A stretch of DNA of 64,000 bases from Gongronella butleri (taxonomy: Eukaryota; Mucoromycota; Mucoromycetes; Mucorales; Cunninghamellaceae): contig JAIWZP010000062.1 in assembly GCA_025201375.1 (NCBI GenBank), positions 81,433 to 145,432 of the forward strand. Reading direction: 5' to 3'. Made by a program: the position numbers and the translations under genes. How positions within the stretch are numbered: position 1 is the stretch's first letter; the number at the start of each line of letters is the position of its first letter. Under the pieces are notes generated by a model. That model saw only the letters and a list, made by a program, of their open reading frames with translations. It ran no database searches and was not told where the DNA came from. Shown here piece after piece: positions 11,200-23,088 of the stretch.

Positions 11200-13120
11200 A
11201 TGGACAAGCCTATTGACGAGGTCAAGGACGTGAAGCAAGTCGAACACGCGTCGGACAAGGCCGATGAGACCGCGTCGTCCATTTTCGAGGTCAACGTGTC
11301 TGATGAGACACCGCTGAGCGACACCGAAAAAGCCATGGTCCGCCGCATCCACAAGCGAGTGCTTCCTTTTGTGCTGCTCACCGTCTTTATCCAATGTACG
11401 TTTTGTTTACCCTTGGCCAAATTCATGCACGATTTTTTTATTTTGCTGATCTTGCTTTTTTTTTTTTTTTTTTTGCCTTCCTCTGCTAGATGCTGACAAG
11501 GCAGTGCTTGGAGCCGCTGCTGTGCTTGGCATGATGCAAGACACACAGATCAATGGCACTCAATATTCGATTTTGGGCTCAATCTTTTATGTTGGGTTTT
11601 TGGCGTTTCAATTCCCAAACAGCTACTTTTTAACGCGTGTTCCGAGCGTTGCAAAGTACCTGGGCATCATGCAAATCTGCTGGGGCATTGTCGTCGCGTT
11701 CACAGCCATGGCAAAGACATACTCGTCCATGGTGGTTGTGCGCATCTTGCTTGGCCTTTTTGAAGCCGCTACGTAAGACAATGGCCGGTCTCATGACCCA
11801 CCAATGATCTGCAGACTCTCATTTTCGCTGCATCCATGTCGATATAGATACCCTTCGTTGATGATCATCATCAATACGCTCTATCGCCGTCGAGAGCATT
11901 ATCAATGCTTTGGCATCATGTGGATGTCCAATGGCTTTGCCGTCGCCTTTGCCAACTTGCTATCGTTCTCCATTGGCCATATTCAGCCCTATCACGGCAT
12001 CAGTGCATGGCAATGGTAAGGAAAACCAAAAAAAAAAAAAACATAGCGTTTGCTTATTTTTTCCACTTTTTATCTGCAGGAATTATGTGATCTTGGGCGC
12101 CATCACCGTGACGCTAGGTGCATGCATCTACTTTTTAATGCCGGACGATCCTCTAGCCGATGTGTTCCAATGGACCGAGGAAGAGCGCAAGATTGCCGAG
12201 GACCGCTTGCAGGACAGCGGTGTTGTGCGCCATCGCGAGGTTGATTACAAGCAATACTGGGAGGCCTTCACGGAGTGGCGCTTTTGGCTCATTGGCCTGC
12301 CTGCACTGCTCATCAAATTCCCAGACTCGGGCCTCATTAACTTTGGGTAAAGAAGAAAACGTGCTTTTTGTGTCAATTGGATGTCAATTAGGGTTCTGAC
12401 TCTTTTTTTTTCTCAATGAAAATAGCAATCCGTTTGTCCAATCGTTCGGCTTTGACGTATGAAAGCGTAAAAACGAAGAAAAAGCGACGCATGCTCACAC
12501 GCATTTTCTTAAATCATAGGCACTTTATGCGATTTTGCTCCAATTGCCTGTGGGTGTGATGGTGTCGTTGTCGACGGGCTTTGCCATCTACTTTGCGAAA
12601 AAGACGAACCAAATCATCTATGCTGCGTGCATCTGTTTGGCCATTTCGTTTGTTGGCTGTCTTCTTCTTACGGTGTTGCCGCAAAAGCCCATTAAATTGC
12701 TGCCTTACTACCTGACGTGGTGTTACAATGGCGCGTATGCCATGATCCTCACCACCATTGGCACGAACACCAAGGGCTACAGCAAAAAGGTACTGTGAAA
12801 AAAAAAAAGGACGACGTGGGTAGATTCGCACTGACACGCACTTATTTCTATCATAGGTTTTCACAAACAGCACGCTGATGGTCTTTTACACCATTGGCGC
12901 TGTGATTGGTCCTCTTATCATGGAAGCCAAAGACGCGCCGAAATACGTGCCTGGGATGGCAACATTCACAGTTGCCATGTTTGTGTGCATTGTGTCGCTT
13001 TTGCTTGCGCGCTGGTGGATGGCGCGCCGCAATTATCAGCGCAGACACAATCACGGCGTCACCGACGCCTATGTCAATATGACCGACACGCAGGACGAGA
13101 ATTTCAAGTATCGCCTCTGA
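11200..13120 (+). CDS. MFS permease, allantoate/anion:cation symporter (Dal5-like)
   Basis: Seven exons: 11200-11395, 11490-11772, 11848-12015, 12080-12346, 12426-12456, 12520-12789 and 12857-13120, giving 492 residues. A plasma-membrane major facilitator that takes up an organic anion or vitamin-like solute is expected; the substrate cannot be read from sequence. The cytosolic acidic N-terminus (about 45 residues) is followed by RRIHKRVLPFVLLTVFIQY, typical of the ACS family, and by hydrophobic segments totalling about twelve. Other family marks are DTQINGTQYSILGSIFYVGF, YRRREHYQCFGIMWMSNG after the sixth segment, FLMPDDPLADVFQWTEEER in the central loop, and a C-terminus ending DENFKYRL. Exon 5 is only 31 nt but is needed for the frame. 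The alternatives are other members of the same family (nicotinate or biotin permeases). Confidence 0.88.
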
Positions 13121-14061
13121 TTTCTTTTTCCTTTTTTTTTTTTTGAATTTGATTCCCATTTTCTTCTTTTTCCACGTTTCCCACCCTTTTCCGCGTCTCC
13201 CTCCACCACTCTCTCTCTTGTATATTATGTGTATTATTACTGTAGCCGTTTTTAGTTGTCGTAGAGCAATAAAGCTCGGGGCGCGCCGCGCGCTTCTCTC
13301 TTTTTCTCTCTTTTCCTTTTTTTTAAAAAAAAGTTATGCGGGAACGTACCTGACAGCTTTCATCATTTAGCCAGGCACAGTATGTTGTTCACACGCTCAG
13401 GAAAATAAAAAACGACGAAAAGTGCCCGCGTCGTCGGCCATGCTCCCCCCCCCAAATTGCTCAAAACCCGGGCAAGTCGGCTTGTCCATTTTAATTACAC
13501 GACAAATCAAGGTTGCGGCCCTCCCGCGCGCCCTCCCAGCATGGGTGACACAAGATGCGCACGTCAAAGCTTGAGCTAGAGATTTGAGTGTGGTGCACGT
13601 CCATTCATGCGATATTGCGTACAATGATACGTAAAAAGTGATTTTTTTTATTTAATGTACCAAATCGCGCTCGCGTTGGCCATCTCGTCCCATGGGCTCA
13701 TGCCAGTAAGAGACAAACACGTCGATCCTTCTTTTTTTTCCAGCTTCCGGGGCAGCAATGAGCATCCGGAGAATAATTTTGAGCACAGCTTTCTGCAGAA
13801 TTAAAGTTTGAGCGAGAAAAATGTCCAATCTGGGGAAAAGCCGTACCTGTTGGTCTCCCAGTGCGGGGGTGAATCACATGCCCCGGGCGGTAGTCCATGG
13901 CCTATTGCAGGTTGATTCTCCGCCAAAGTGGGACAAGAAAAGGCCAAAACCTTGTGGAGAAAAACAGCGGCTCGTCCTAAAAAAAAAAAGGGGGGGCGTG
14001 GCGGGCTGCTCCTTCCATTCGCTCTTCCTTGTTCCACATTTTGTGACAAAAAAAAATTACC
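13121..14061. other. Intergenic region
   Basis: This region separates the MFS permease and the GH31 gene. It has T-rich leader sequence near 13125-13150, an AATAAA at about 13267 and a C run at about 13445. Open frames are short and show no recognisable domain. I see no gene. Confidence 0.4.
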
Positions 14062-16822
14062 ATGCGTCAGCTCGTTTCTGATCAATTCACATTTAAGCAA
14101 GAACAAAAGCATCCCTTGTGCTTTGTCAATGCGCAGCAACACGAGGTGCGCATCTATGTGCTTGGCGACACGCTTTTCCGCGTGGGTTATGCGGTGACGC
14201 CGGCCGAGTGCCAAGCGCTCGACGATTATGAAGCGCTGCAGGGGATCAATGCTGATACTCCGGCGGCATTCACAGTGTCGCAGCAGCAAAAGGAGGGAAT
14301 TGACACGGTGATCATCGATACCAAGGCACTGCACGTGCAAATCTCGCTGAATCCATTTGCAATTGCGTGGTTTGATGCCAATGACAAGGAAAGCGAGGAC
14401 GACGCGTGGATTGCCAAGGATTTGGCATACCGCAGTTATTGCCACGACCCCAAGTTTGGCACACGATGGCATTATCAGCAGCAGCCCGTGGACGCGTTCC
14501 TGTACGGCCTAGGTGAGCGCACGGGCAAGCTCAATCTCGCTCGCCGCCGCTTCCGTCTTGAGCGCACCGACGCCATGGGCTACGACGCGACAAAACAAGA
14601 CCCATTGTACAAGTTTAGCCCTTTTTACCTTGGTCTGCCCCGAGCCAACAACACGGCGCGCGCCTATGGCATCTACTATCATCAAATGGGCCAAACCACA
14701 CTCGACTTGGGCTCGGAAAAGGATGCGGTAAGTCGATTTTTGATGTCAAAACGTGAAAAAGGGACCCCTTTTTGTGTTTTTTTTTTTTTGCCTGTTTTTG
14801 CCATTGTAGCACATGATCATGCATGGAAATAGCCATTGGCGGAAAAACTGACGCCTCTTTTTTTTTTTGTGTTGCAGATGTGGGGCAATTATTCGTACTA
14901 CACAAATGAAGGAGGTCCATTGATGTACTCGATGATTTACGGCCCATCCGTGCCTTCTGTGGTGCGTGCACTCCATGAGTATCTCGGTGGCTATGAATTG
15001 ATGCCCAAGGCGATGTTTGGCTACTTGGCGTCGGCCATGGGGTACGCGGAGAGTGAAGATGCTCAGGAGCGGCTAACCAAGTTCGTGTCTGACTGTCGAG
15101 ACGTGTACGACATTCCATGCGACGGCATGCACTTGTCATCAGGCTACACGGTGGATCCGGCAGGCGACCGGTGCGTTTTTACGTGGAATAAGACGCGATT
15201 TCCCGATCCTGCCGGTTTGGCCAAGCTGTACAAGGACAATGGCATGCGCCTGATCGCCAACATCAAGCCATGGTTGCTTACGACACATCCGGATTACAAG
15301 GAAATGGAGGCACAGCACGGTCTGGTGTGGCAGCCGCCCGAAGATGGGGTCAATGGCAAGCCCGCGACGCTTTGGCAATGGCGCGCCGGCGCAAATACCA
15401 AGGGTCTTGCGAGCTACATTGATTTCACAAGCAAAGCTGGCTACGATTACTGGCGCAATAAGGCAACATCGCAGCTCTTGGAGCTCGGATACGACATGTG
15501 GGTGGACAACAATGAATTCACGCTGATGGACGAGGCGCAATCGTTCAAAAATCAGATCAATTGGACGCAATACCCGCGCAACATGAAGGCCGACTATGAA
15601 TTGTCCATTGCAAGCCGCGAGCGCGCCGGAATCGAACTCGGCATCTGCAACGTGCCCTCGCCTATCCAGACCGCGCTCATGATCCAGTCATCCTACGACG
15701 CGGCGCGTGCACATCAGCCCAATGAGCGTGTTTGCCTCGTGACGCGTTCGTCCGTGCCATTTGCACAAAAGCTCGTTGCACACACGTGGAGCGGCGACAA
15801 TTACACGTCTTGGGACACCGTCGCGTACAACATCCCCATGGGCACCGGCGCGTGCCTGTCGGGCATGCCTGCAGGCTATGGTCACGACATCAGCGGCTTT
15901 GCGGGGCCAAAATGCCCGCCTGAAATGCTCATTCGATGGGTTCAGCAAGGTATCACGTGGACACGCTGCTGCATTCATTCCTACAAGCCCGAAGGCTCTT
16001 TAACCGAGCCTTGGATGGTAAAAAAAAAAAAAAAAAAAATTGCGACGTGTTTCGCTCATTGTTGTACCTTTTTTTAATTAGTATCCCGAAGCCCTTCCTG
16101 TGATTCGCAAGGCACTCAAGTGGCGTTACGAATTCATCCCCTATTTGTATTCCGTGTACGTCACCAGCGCGTTCCGCAACAAACAACCTGTGGTTCGTCC
16201 CACCTTTTATGATCATCAACACGATTTCAACACGTTTGAGCAAAATTTCGAGTTTATGCTTGGCCAGGATGTGCTGGTGGCACCCGTATACGAGCCTGGC
16301 GTCCATACGCGCACGACGTACCTCCCCGCCGTGGACAATGGTTGGTATCACTATCAGACGGGCCAGTTTTATGAGGGTGGCAGCGACGCCACGGTGCCGT
16401 CCACGCTCGAGGACCACGTATCGCCCTTGTTCATCAAGGCCGGCGCGCTCCTGTGCTTTGGCAAGACCATGAAGCATGTCAATGCCGAAAAGGACGACGA
16501 GCGACGCGTCGTTGTGTACCCTGCCGCTGGAAAATCCAAACGCACGTCCTTGACCATCATCGAGGATGACGGCACGACCCTCGACCACGAGCGCGATGGC
16601 AAATACACAGAAATCGAAGTCTGGATGGAGTCGGATGCCGAAACCATCACCATTGGTGTCGACATTGTGCACAACGAATATAAAATTGCCTACGACACGA
16701 TTTACCTCGCGTGCCCCGTGCCGACGGAGAAGAGAACCATTGTCATTGCCGACCAGAACAAGGCTGCTGGCACCACGACGCTTTCGGATGACCAAAAATA
16801 CATTGCCATTGCCCTTCCATAG
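14062..16822 (+). CDS. Glycoside hydrolase family 31 (alpha-glucosidase-like)
   Basis: Three exons: 14062-14727, 14878-16017 and 16082-16822, giving 848 residues. GH31 enzymes are retaining alpha-glycosidases or transglycosidases. The N-terminal beta-domain includes FLYGLGERTGKLNLARRRFR. The (beta/alpha)8 barrel holds NEGGPLMYSMIYGPS, IANIKPWLL, the nucleophile motif DMWVDNNEFT (Asp432) and the acid/base motif HTWSGDNYTSWD (Asp529), followed by AGYGHDISGFAGP. The C-terminal beta-domain has EFMLGQDVLVAPVYEPG. There is no signal peptide, so a cytosolic enzyme acting on an imported or internal alpha-glucoside is inferred. VDNNE differs from the WxDMNE of classical alpha-glucosidases, so the substrate is uncertain. 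The second intron (16018-16081) has an A run near the donor and a T run near the acceptor. AATAAA lies at 16826. Confidence 0.93.
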
Positions 16823-17129
16823 ACTGAATAAAATGCTTGATTCCGTTTGTTTCTCTTTTTCTTTATGTTGCTTACGTGTCATTTAGCAAATTAACGCGTT
16901 TGAGACATCCAGCTAGACTTTGACCGCAGGAAGACGATGAACTAGAAGAAGAAAAATGTTCTCAATTGACCGGTTGGCTCAAAAAATTCGCAATTGAGTA
17001 TCTTTTCGGTGCTTTCCGTTCTTTTACGACGACTTTACAACTTACAAGGAACACATGCGTATTGAGCCAAGGGCACACGTCTTGTCGTTCAATAGCCGCA
17101 CACTGGCGGCGCTGTACTCATTAGATGAC

Positions 17130-17820
17130 GCGTAATGATGCTTTTTTCAAATTTGCGAATTTTCCTGGGGGTACAGTCGAAGATTTTAAAATGAAATACG
17201 AGGTTCTCAGAATGCTACACCATTCAACCACATGGTACGCACACCACATTTATCGACAAAAATTCAATAAAAACGTGGGATGAATCAACTGGTTGACGCG
17301 TAAACGGAATTTTCTCCGTTTTTGACTTTCAGAGCCATCTCGACGAAAATCGGCTGCAGAGCCTGGAAAAAGGGATCATCAGAAATAGTGTAGCTAGCTG
17401 CGCACGTGGCCATTGGTGATCAATGAAAAAATGATTTCTTGGTATTTTTTACACAGTTTCAAAATCATATATAATTTTCGACACGTGATAAACCGCGTCA
17501 AAGGTCTAGTTACGCGCGCCTGATCCTAATCAAATCCATGCAACTGGTGTCTCTCTTGCTAATGGACGCGTCGGCGTGGCTCTACGACGCGCTTGTGTCG
17601 CACTATTCGCTCGTGAATTAAAATCTAAAATCGCTCGTCGCTCCTTACCCAACAATTGGGGCGCCTAGTTTTTACCCCCTTTTTCGCGGCTATTCCGTGC
17701 TGCGTTCCTTTTTGACAAGTTTGGCGGATTTCTGAGACCCCATTTTCCAATTGCTGGTTCGGCGGCTCGTCGTGGCTGTTTTTTTATTTGCGCGTGGCGC
17801 GCCTCCTAACGATTTTGTAC
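17130..17820 (+). repeat. Dispersed non-coding repeat, copy C
   Basis: Colinear with 52440-53160 (copy D): GGGGGTACAGTCGAAG against GGGGGTATAGTCGAGG, then ATAAACCGCGTCAAAGGTC against ATAAACCGCGTCAAACGTT, then GTCTCTCTTGCTAATGGACG against GTCTCTCTTGCTAATGGTCG. Its left 250 bases also match 3190-3430 of copy A. It is non-coding and in the same orientation as the others. The rest of 16823-18509 shows no gene. Confidence 0.75.
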
Positions 17821-18509
17821 TGTACAGCTACCGCTGCACTCTGGTGTGCTTTTCTAGCTCCATGTTTCCCTTTGACGCGTTTTGGAGGGGACTATGATAG
17901 AATACTTTCTGACAATGAATTGATTTTACGGATTTTCTTAAAAATGGCCTGTTTTTCCATACCGCATCCACCGAAATTCAGTGAAACCGCGTCGAGCGAC
18001 GTGACACGGCTACGACACGTCAAGTCATGCCAACCGCCGCCGGTGTTTTCTCTGGCTCTTGTCGAGCAAATCGCGTTTGAAATTTTTAGTAAAACATTTT
18101 TATCGTGCAAATGTCACCCATCCGAATGCTCATGAGCAGACAAAATGAAGTTTGAGGGCGCCTCTTTACAGCGCACACTAATGTCACGCATTTCACCTCA
18201 GCAAATTCGTGAGCAATCACTAAAATTAGACAAGATTTCGCGTCACCGGCCAAATTGAACGCCGTCTTTTTTTCCATTTTGCGCAACATATTTACGCAAT
18301 TGACCATTCATTACTAAGAATTGACGCGCTGTCTCTGTGCAAAAGCTGTCATTTGGAGCATTGACCGGAGAGATTTGTCCAGAACACCTGCCTTTTTCAC
18401 TCGATAGTCGACAGCGGACTTTGAAACCACATGGATTGGAGGCCCACTTGGGCACCGCATTTGCATTTTTGCTCTTTGCTTTGTGCTCTTTTTCTTTCGA
18501 TCCACGGTC

Positions 18510-20588
18510 ATGTCGAACATTTATGCGCTTGAGCCGTATACCACGTAGGTTTCCAAGCGATCACGCGCGTTTTTCTCAATTTCTGAGCGTGTGTGTGTGC
18601 ATGGATTTGAGTGAGGACCTGATTGCGTGTTTCTTTTTTCTAGTGGCAAGGTGATTCTCAAGACGACCAAGGGCGATGTCGAGATTGAATTATGGGGCAA
18701 GGAGGCGCCCAAGGCGACGCGCAATTTTATCCAGCTGTGCATGGAAGGCTACTATGACAATACCATCTTTCATCGCATTGTGCCCGGCTTTATCGTGCAG
18801 GGCGGCGATCCCACAGGCACCGGCTTTGGTAAAGAATTGGGCGAGAAGGCACGAAAAAGGGCTAAAAACGAGATATTTTTTTTGGCTGACCTCAACTCTG
18901 CTCCTTTTTGCGCCTAGGTGGTGAATCGATTTACGAGGATGGCGAGTTTCCAGACGAGTTTCATTCGCGACTGCGTTTCAATCGGCGTGGCCTTGTGGGT
19001 ATGGCCAACACGGGGCAAAACGACAATGGCAGCCAATTTTTCATCACGCTGGACCGCGCCGACGAGCTGACAAAGAGCCATACGGTGTTTGGCAGGGTAA
19101 AGAGCATCGCGCATTTGGACGCGACGCGTCCGAGGACACCCATTGGAAATAGTTTGGGGCTCATGGGACTCTTTTATTTTTTATTTTTAATGATGTAGAT
19201 AGCGGGCGACACGCTTTTCAACGTGATGAAGATGGCGGAATTGGAGATTGACAAGAACAACCGGCCACTGTACCCGCCCAAGATCAAGTCCACCGAGGTG
19301 GTGATCAACCCGTTTGACGACATAGTGCCGCGCATTTCGAAAAAGGAATTGCTTGCGCAGCAGGAACGCGAGCGCCAACTCGCCGAGGCGGCCAAGCCAA
19401 AGAAGGTCAAAAAAGAGAAAAAGTAAGTTGCCGGGTGCGCAGCCTCTGTGATCCATTGGAAAAAACCGCGGCTCACCTTGTTTTTACATAAATCCAGGCG
19501 CCTGAATTTGCTTTCGTTTGGCGAGGAGGCCGAGGAGCTGTCTCCAGATGCGGCGCCCAAGAAAAAAATGAAGAGTGCGCACGACGACATGGACGGTCCG
19601 GCAGCAGCGGCGGTGCCATTGCCACCAGCCATTGACGACGAACTCGTGAAATTGCGCCAAAAGCAAGAACAACAGAAAAAAGAGGACGAAATCCCGTCAA
19701 AGCCAGCCGCCGCGCCCGCCAAAAAAGAAGCCAAGGTGGCATCCTCCAAGACGGACGCGCCCAAGCCCATGTACAATCATACAAAAAGAGAGTAATGAGA
19801 TGCGAATGTTCATGGCTGTTTTTTTTTAACGTGTTTAGGTCTGCCAAGGAGCAAATTGCGCAGCTAAAGAGCGACATCAGGCAGATTTCCAAGGTGACGC
19901 CCAAGGAGGAGGAGGACAAGGGCAAAAAGGTGTCGTTGGTCCAACAACAGCGCGAGTTGTATGCGCAATCTGGCAAAATCACGGTTGGAGGGCTCAAGGG
20001 GCGCAAGCGCAAGGGCAAGACGGAAGCAGATGTAAGGCTTTTTTTTTTGAGAGAGAGAGAGAGAGCACAGGGGGTCGATTGGAGATGGCATTGACCCCTT
20101 TTTTCGAATAGACCATGGCGCGCCTTTTGGCGTTTGAGGACAAGCTGTCGTCAACCAAGGAGGCGGCACCGCTCCAGAAAAAAGAGCTTGGCCGTTGCGA
20201 ATTGCACGATATTCCGGGCTGCGAGTCGTGCTTTAGCAATGTCGAGGACATGTACGCCGAGGACGACGACTCGGACGCCTGGATGGCACACAAACTCGTG
20301 TTTGACAAGGATCTCAAGGGCAAGGATCTGATGCAGCGCAAAGAGACGGTCGACGACTATTTGGTGATCGACCCGCTCGACAAGAGCCAGGCACAGCAAC
20401 AGCAGATAGACGCGTCGTCGACTTCAAGACGCGATGGCGGCAGCCGGCAACGCTACGATGATCGTGGACGCGATGATCGACGCGATCGACGCGACCGACG
20501 ACGCGACGACGACGACGACTATCGCCGGAAGCGTCGCCACGACGATTATGATGACAGGCATCACCGCTCGAGCCATCGGCGTGATTAA
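18510..20588 (+). CDS. CWC27: CWC27-like spliceosomal cyclophilin
   Basis: Seven exons: 18510-18544, 18644-18828, 18918-19096, 19199-19422, 19498-19791, 19839-20031 and 20112-20588, giving 528 residues. CWC27 is a nuclear cyclophilin of the activated spliceosome, with CWC22 as known partner. The N-terminus [20 protein letters not shown] is the CWC27 type. The cyclophilin domain (about 13-166) shows [19 protein letters not shown] and [16 protein letters not shown]. The CypA active-site Trp is replaced by Glu123 (ADELTKSH), as in human CWC27, so prolyl isomerase activity is probably weak or absent. A charged coiled-coil middle follows, then a conserved C-terminal block ([13 protein letters not shown] and [19 protein letters not shown]) and an Arg/Asp-rich tail from about 480. 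AATAAA lies at about 20603. The gene converges with the BTB gene. Confidence 0.93.
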
Positions 20589-20708
20589 TTAATATCGAAG
20601 CAATAAAAAATGCATTCATTCCCCTTTAAAAAGTGCCCTTTGTTGCAGCGAATCGTCTTTTTTTCACTTTTATTGAGACAAAAATAGGTGACGGCGAGCC
20701 GTCGAAGA

Positions 20709-22849
20709 TTAAACATGACCCAAAACGACAGAGAAGCGCAGGGTATGGTCATGGGGAATGGTTTCGGGCGATGACGACGAAGAAACAGACAGGCGACCTA
20801 TGCCTTGTGTCAGATGATCAGGCGACGACGACACCGACGCGACTGGGTCCGTCTGTTGGCAGCACAACACCGTGCTGCGCCAGCCCTAGTGCGTCATGGA
20901 TAACAAAAAAAAAAAAAAAAGTACCATGTAAATATAAAAAATCACGTTTTTGCCATTAAACAGCCAATTTTTTTTGTTTCTTACCCAACTCTGCAAGTGC
21001 GAAAAGTCGTCAGGGACGCTTTGGAAGAGCGTGAGCGTATGTTTTGGCGAGGGTGAGCAGATTTTAAACCATGTCTTGGTCACTTTGCGGCGGTCGACGT
21101 ATTGTGAGAGGCTGGACGACTGCGCGTCGATGATGGCTTGACGGTGCAGATACACGCCCAATTGCGGCGAGCCCTTGCGCTGCGATTTGGTCTTTTGAAT
21201 GTACATATTCCACAGGGAGCTGCGTAAAAACAAGAAAATAAGGCTTTTTTTTCGGTCCATGTTGCGCGTTTTACCCTGCATAAAAGACGGGTTTGGAATA
21301 GACGCGGATATGGCGTTTTAGCGACGACAGGTCGTGGAACTCGACGCTAAAGCGGAAGGGTGGGTATTCGCTGTAAGTTGGGCCGTTGGCTGGCAAATGC
21401 GACAATGAGATGAAGCCCGTGGTATCATGCGACGGGATCGAGTATAGCGGAGCTGTAGGCGGGCTGTGCTTGCTGTTTGAGGAGCTGCTTGTACTCGGGC
21501 TCGGACTGCCGGTGCTGCTGCCACTGCTTTTAGGCGCCAATGGCTCGTTAACATCCACAGACGCGGCCGACGCATGCGCTGAAGCGGGCATTGAAGGCGC
21601 AGTTTGCTGTTTTGCGTCCTGTTCGTCTTCGGATGCTTCAATGGCGGCATTGGTGGGGTGTGGCGGCGTAGGATTGCCTTGCTCATCGCATGAAAGATGC
21701 AATTGATGCGCGCCAGGCTCGGCAGCCTCGATTTTTGACCGAAAGAGGGTCTGAAGCCACAGTGCGTCCTTTATCAGATTATCGGGCACGAGTGGATGGC
21801 CGTCCACGGGGTTGATGTCGCTTCGGATCGTGCAAAGTTGATTAAACGACATGTGGATGTAATAGACGCCCTGGCAAATGGTCTGATGCAGCACCAATTG
21901 GTCGCTCGTATGTGTGTCAAGAGCGTGCTTGTGCCGAAATTGGATGATCCGCTCCAGCCAACGATAGCGCTCGTATTCGCTGCAAATAAAAAAAAAAGAT
22001 GAAAATCAGCAAAAAAACCGCTACGCGACGCGTCTCTTTCGTCCTTTTTTTGCTTTTTTTCGCGTTGCGTCCGGTTCAATTGACTTGCCTTGGCACCCAA
22101 AAGGCATCTGAGAGCACGAGTTTTTTTATCCAAGGCGGCGGGATATTAGCGAGCAGGTGGATGGGCAGATCGTAAGCTTCGCGGCACAAATAGGCAAAGA
22201 TGCCATCGCACAGGCGATCCGAGCCATAGACAACGTGGGCGTCGGCGAAGCAAAGATAATCGACAAAGGTTGTTTCGCCGAGAGTGTCAAGCATATGGAC
22301 GACGCACAGCTCAGCGAGGCCGTCCATGTGGAAAAACGAGCATGTCGCGAGCCGTTCGCATGCATTGGCGGAATCAATGTCGAGCGGATCCCACGGCTTG
22401 CCATACAGACTCGCGAGGATGAATTCAAACGAGTCCTCTGTAATAAAACGATGATCTTCAAAGTGCAGCGTCACGTCCGATTGCTCCAAGGCGGTGGATT
22501 CCTTGAAGCCGCCGCGGATCATTGCCTGGAAATAGGGGTTTTGGTCGAGCACCAGTCTGTGCAAGCGATAATTACCCTGCCATGCAGGCACACGTACAAT
22601 AATGTCGCTGCCAAGCCCTTCGAGCAGCCCGCGTCTGTAAATATGTTGCGAAAACGTCAATGCTTGTTGTTGGTGATCATTTTGCGCTTGTGCACTCGTG
22701 AGCGCCGCGCCCGTCGACGAAGTGCCCGAATGAGGAGCCGACACGCGCTCAACCATTTGAAAATACCAGTGCGACTGGCCGTCCTGGCTCTGCGTGACCT
22801 TGTCCGACTCGCCTGCCGCGCGGCGCCACGAAGAGGACACTTCTAGCAT
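20709..22849 (-). CDS. BTB/POZ protein, germ cell-less-like
   Basis: Four exons read on the minus strand: 22849-22089, 21979-21275, 21219-20985 and 20885-20709, giving 625 residues. BTB proteins of this kind usually act as CUL3 adaptors, and the germ cell-less group is nuclear-envelope-linked in animals; the role here is inferred. The BTB fold lies at about residues 65-190 (SDIIVRVPAW, then RLHRLVLDQNPYFQAMIRGG and LHFEDHRFITEDSFEFILA). It is followed by a BACK-like part and a conserved segment PSEYERYRWLERIIQFRHK. The C-terminal half has a Ser/Pro linker and conserved FRFSVEFHDL and HTLRFSVVLGHV pieces. The first intron is GC-AG (donor AAG|GCAAGT at 22088). An upstream ATG at 22963 is in frame, but the region before residue 1 is low complexity. 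It is 240 bases downstream of the kinase gene on the same strand. Confidence 0.8.
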
Positions 22850-23088
22850 GTAAGATAAAAGGGAGTGAAGAAGAAGAACAAATAAAGAAAAAGGGACAAG
22901 TAAACAAAAAAAGAAAAGAGAAAAGGGAAGAGAAAAAGGGCGCCCTGACCGACCCTTCCCCAATTTTTATGCCGCTGAACGTTGGGTGACACAAAAAAAA
23001 AGGGGAGCAAAAATTGAGCACGCGGGTTGGCCCAGCGCCCCGTTCAGTCTAGTATTGTATTCAATATTTTTTATTGGTTTGATGCTTT

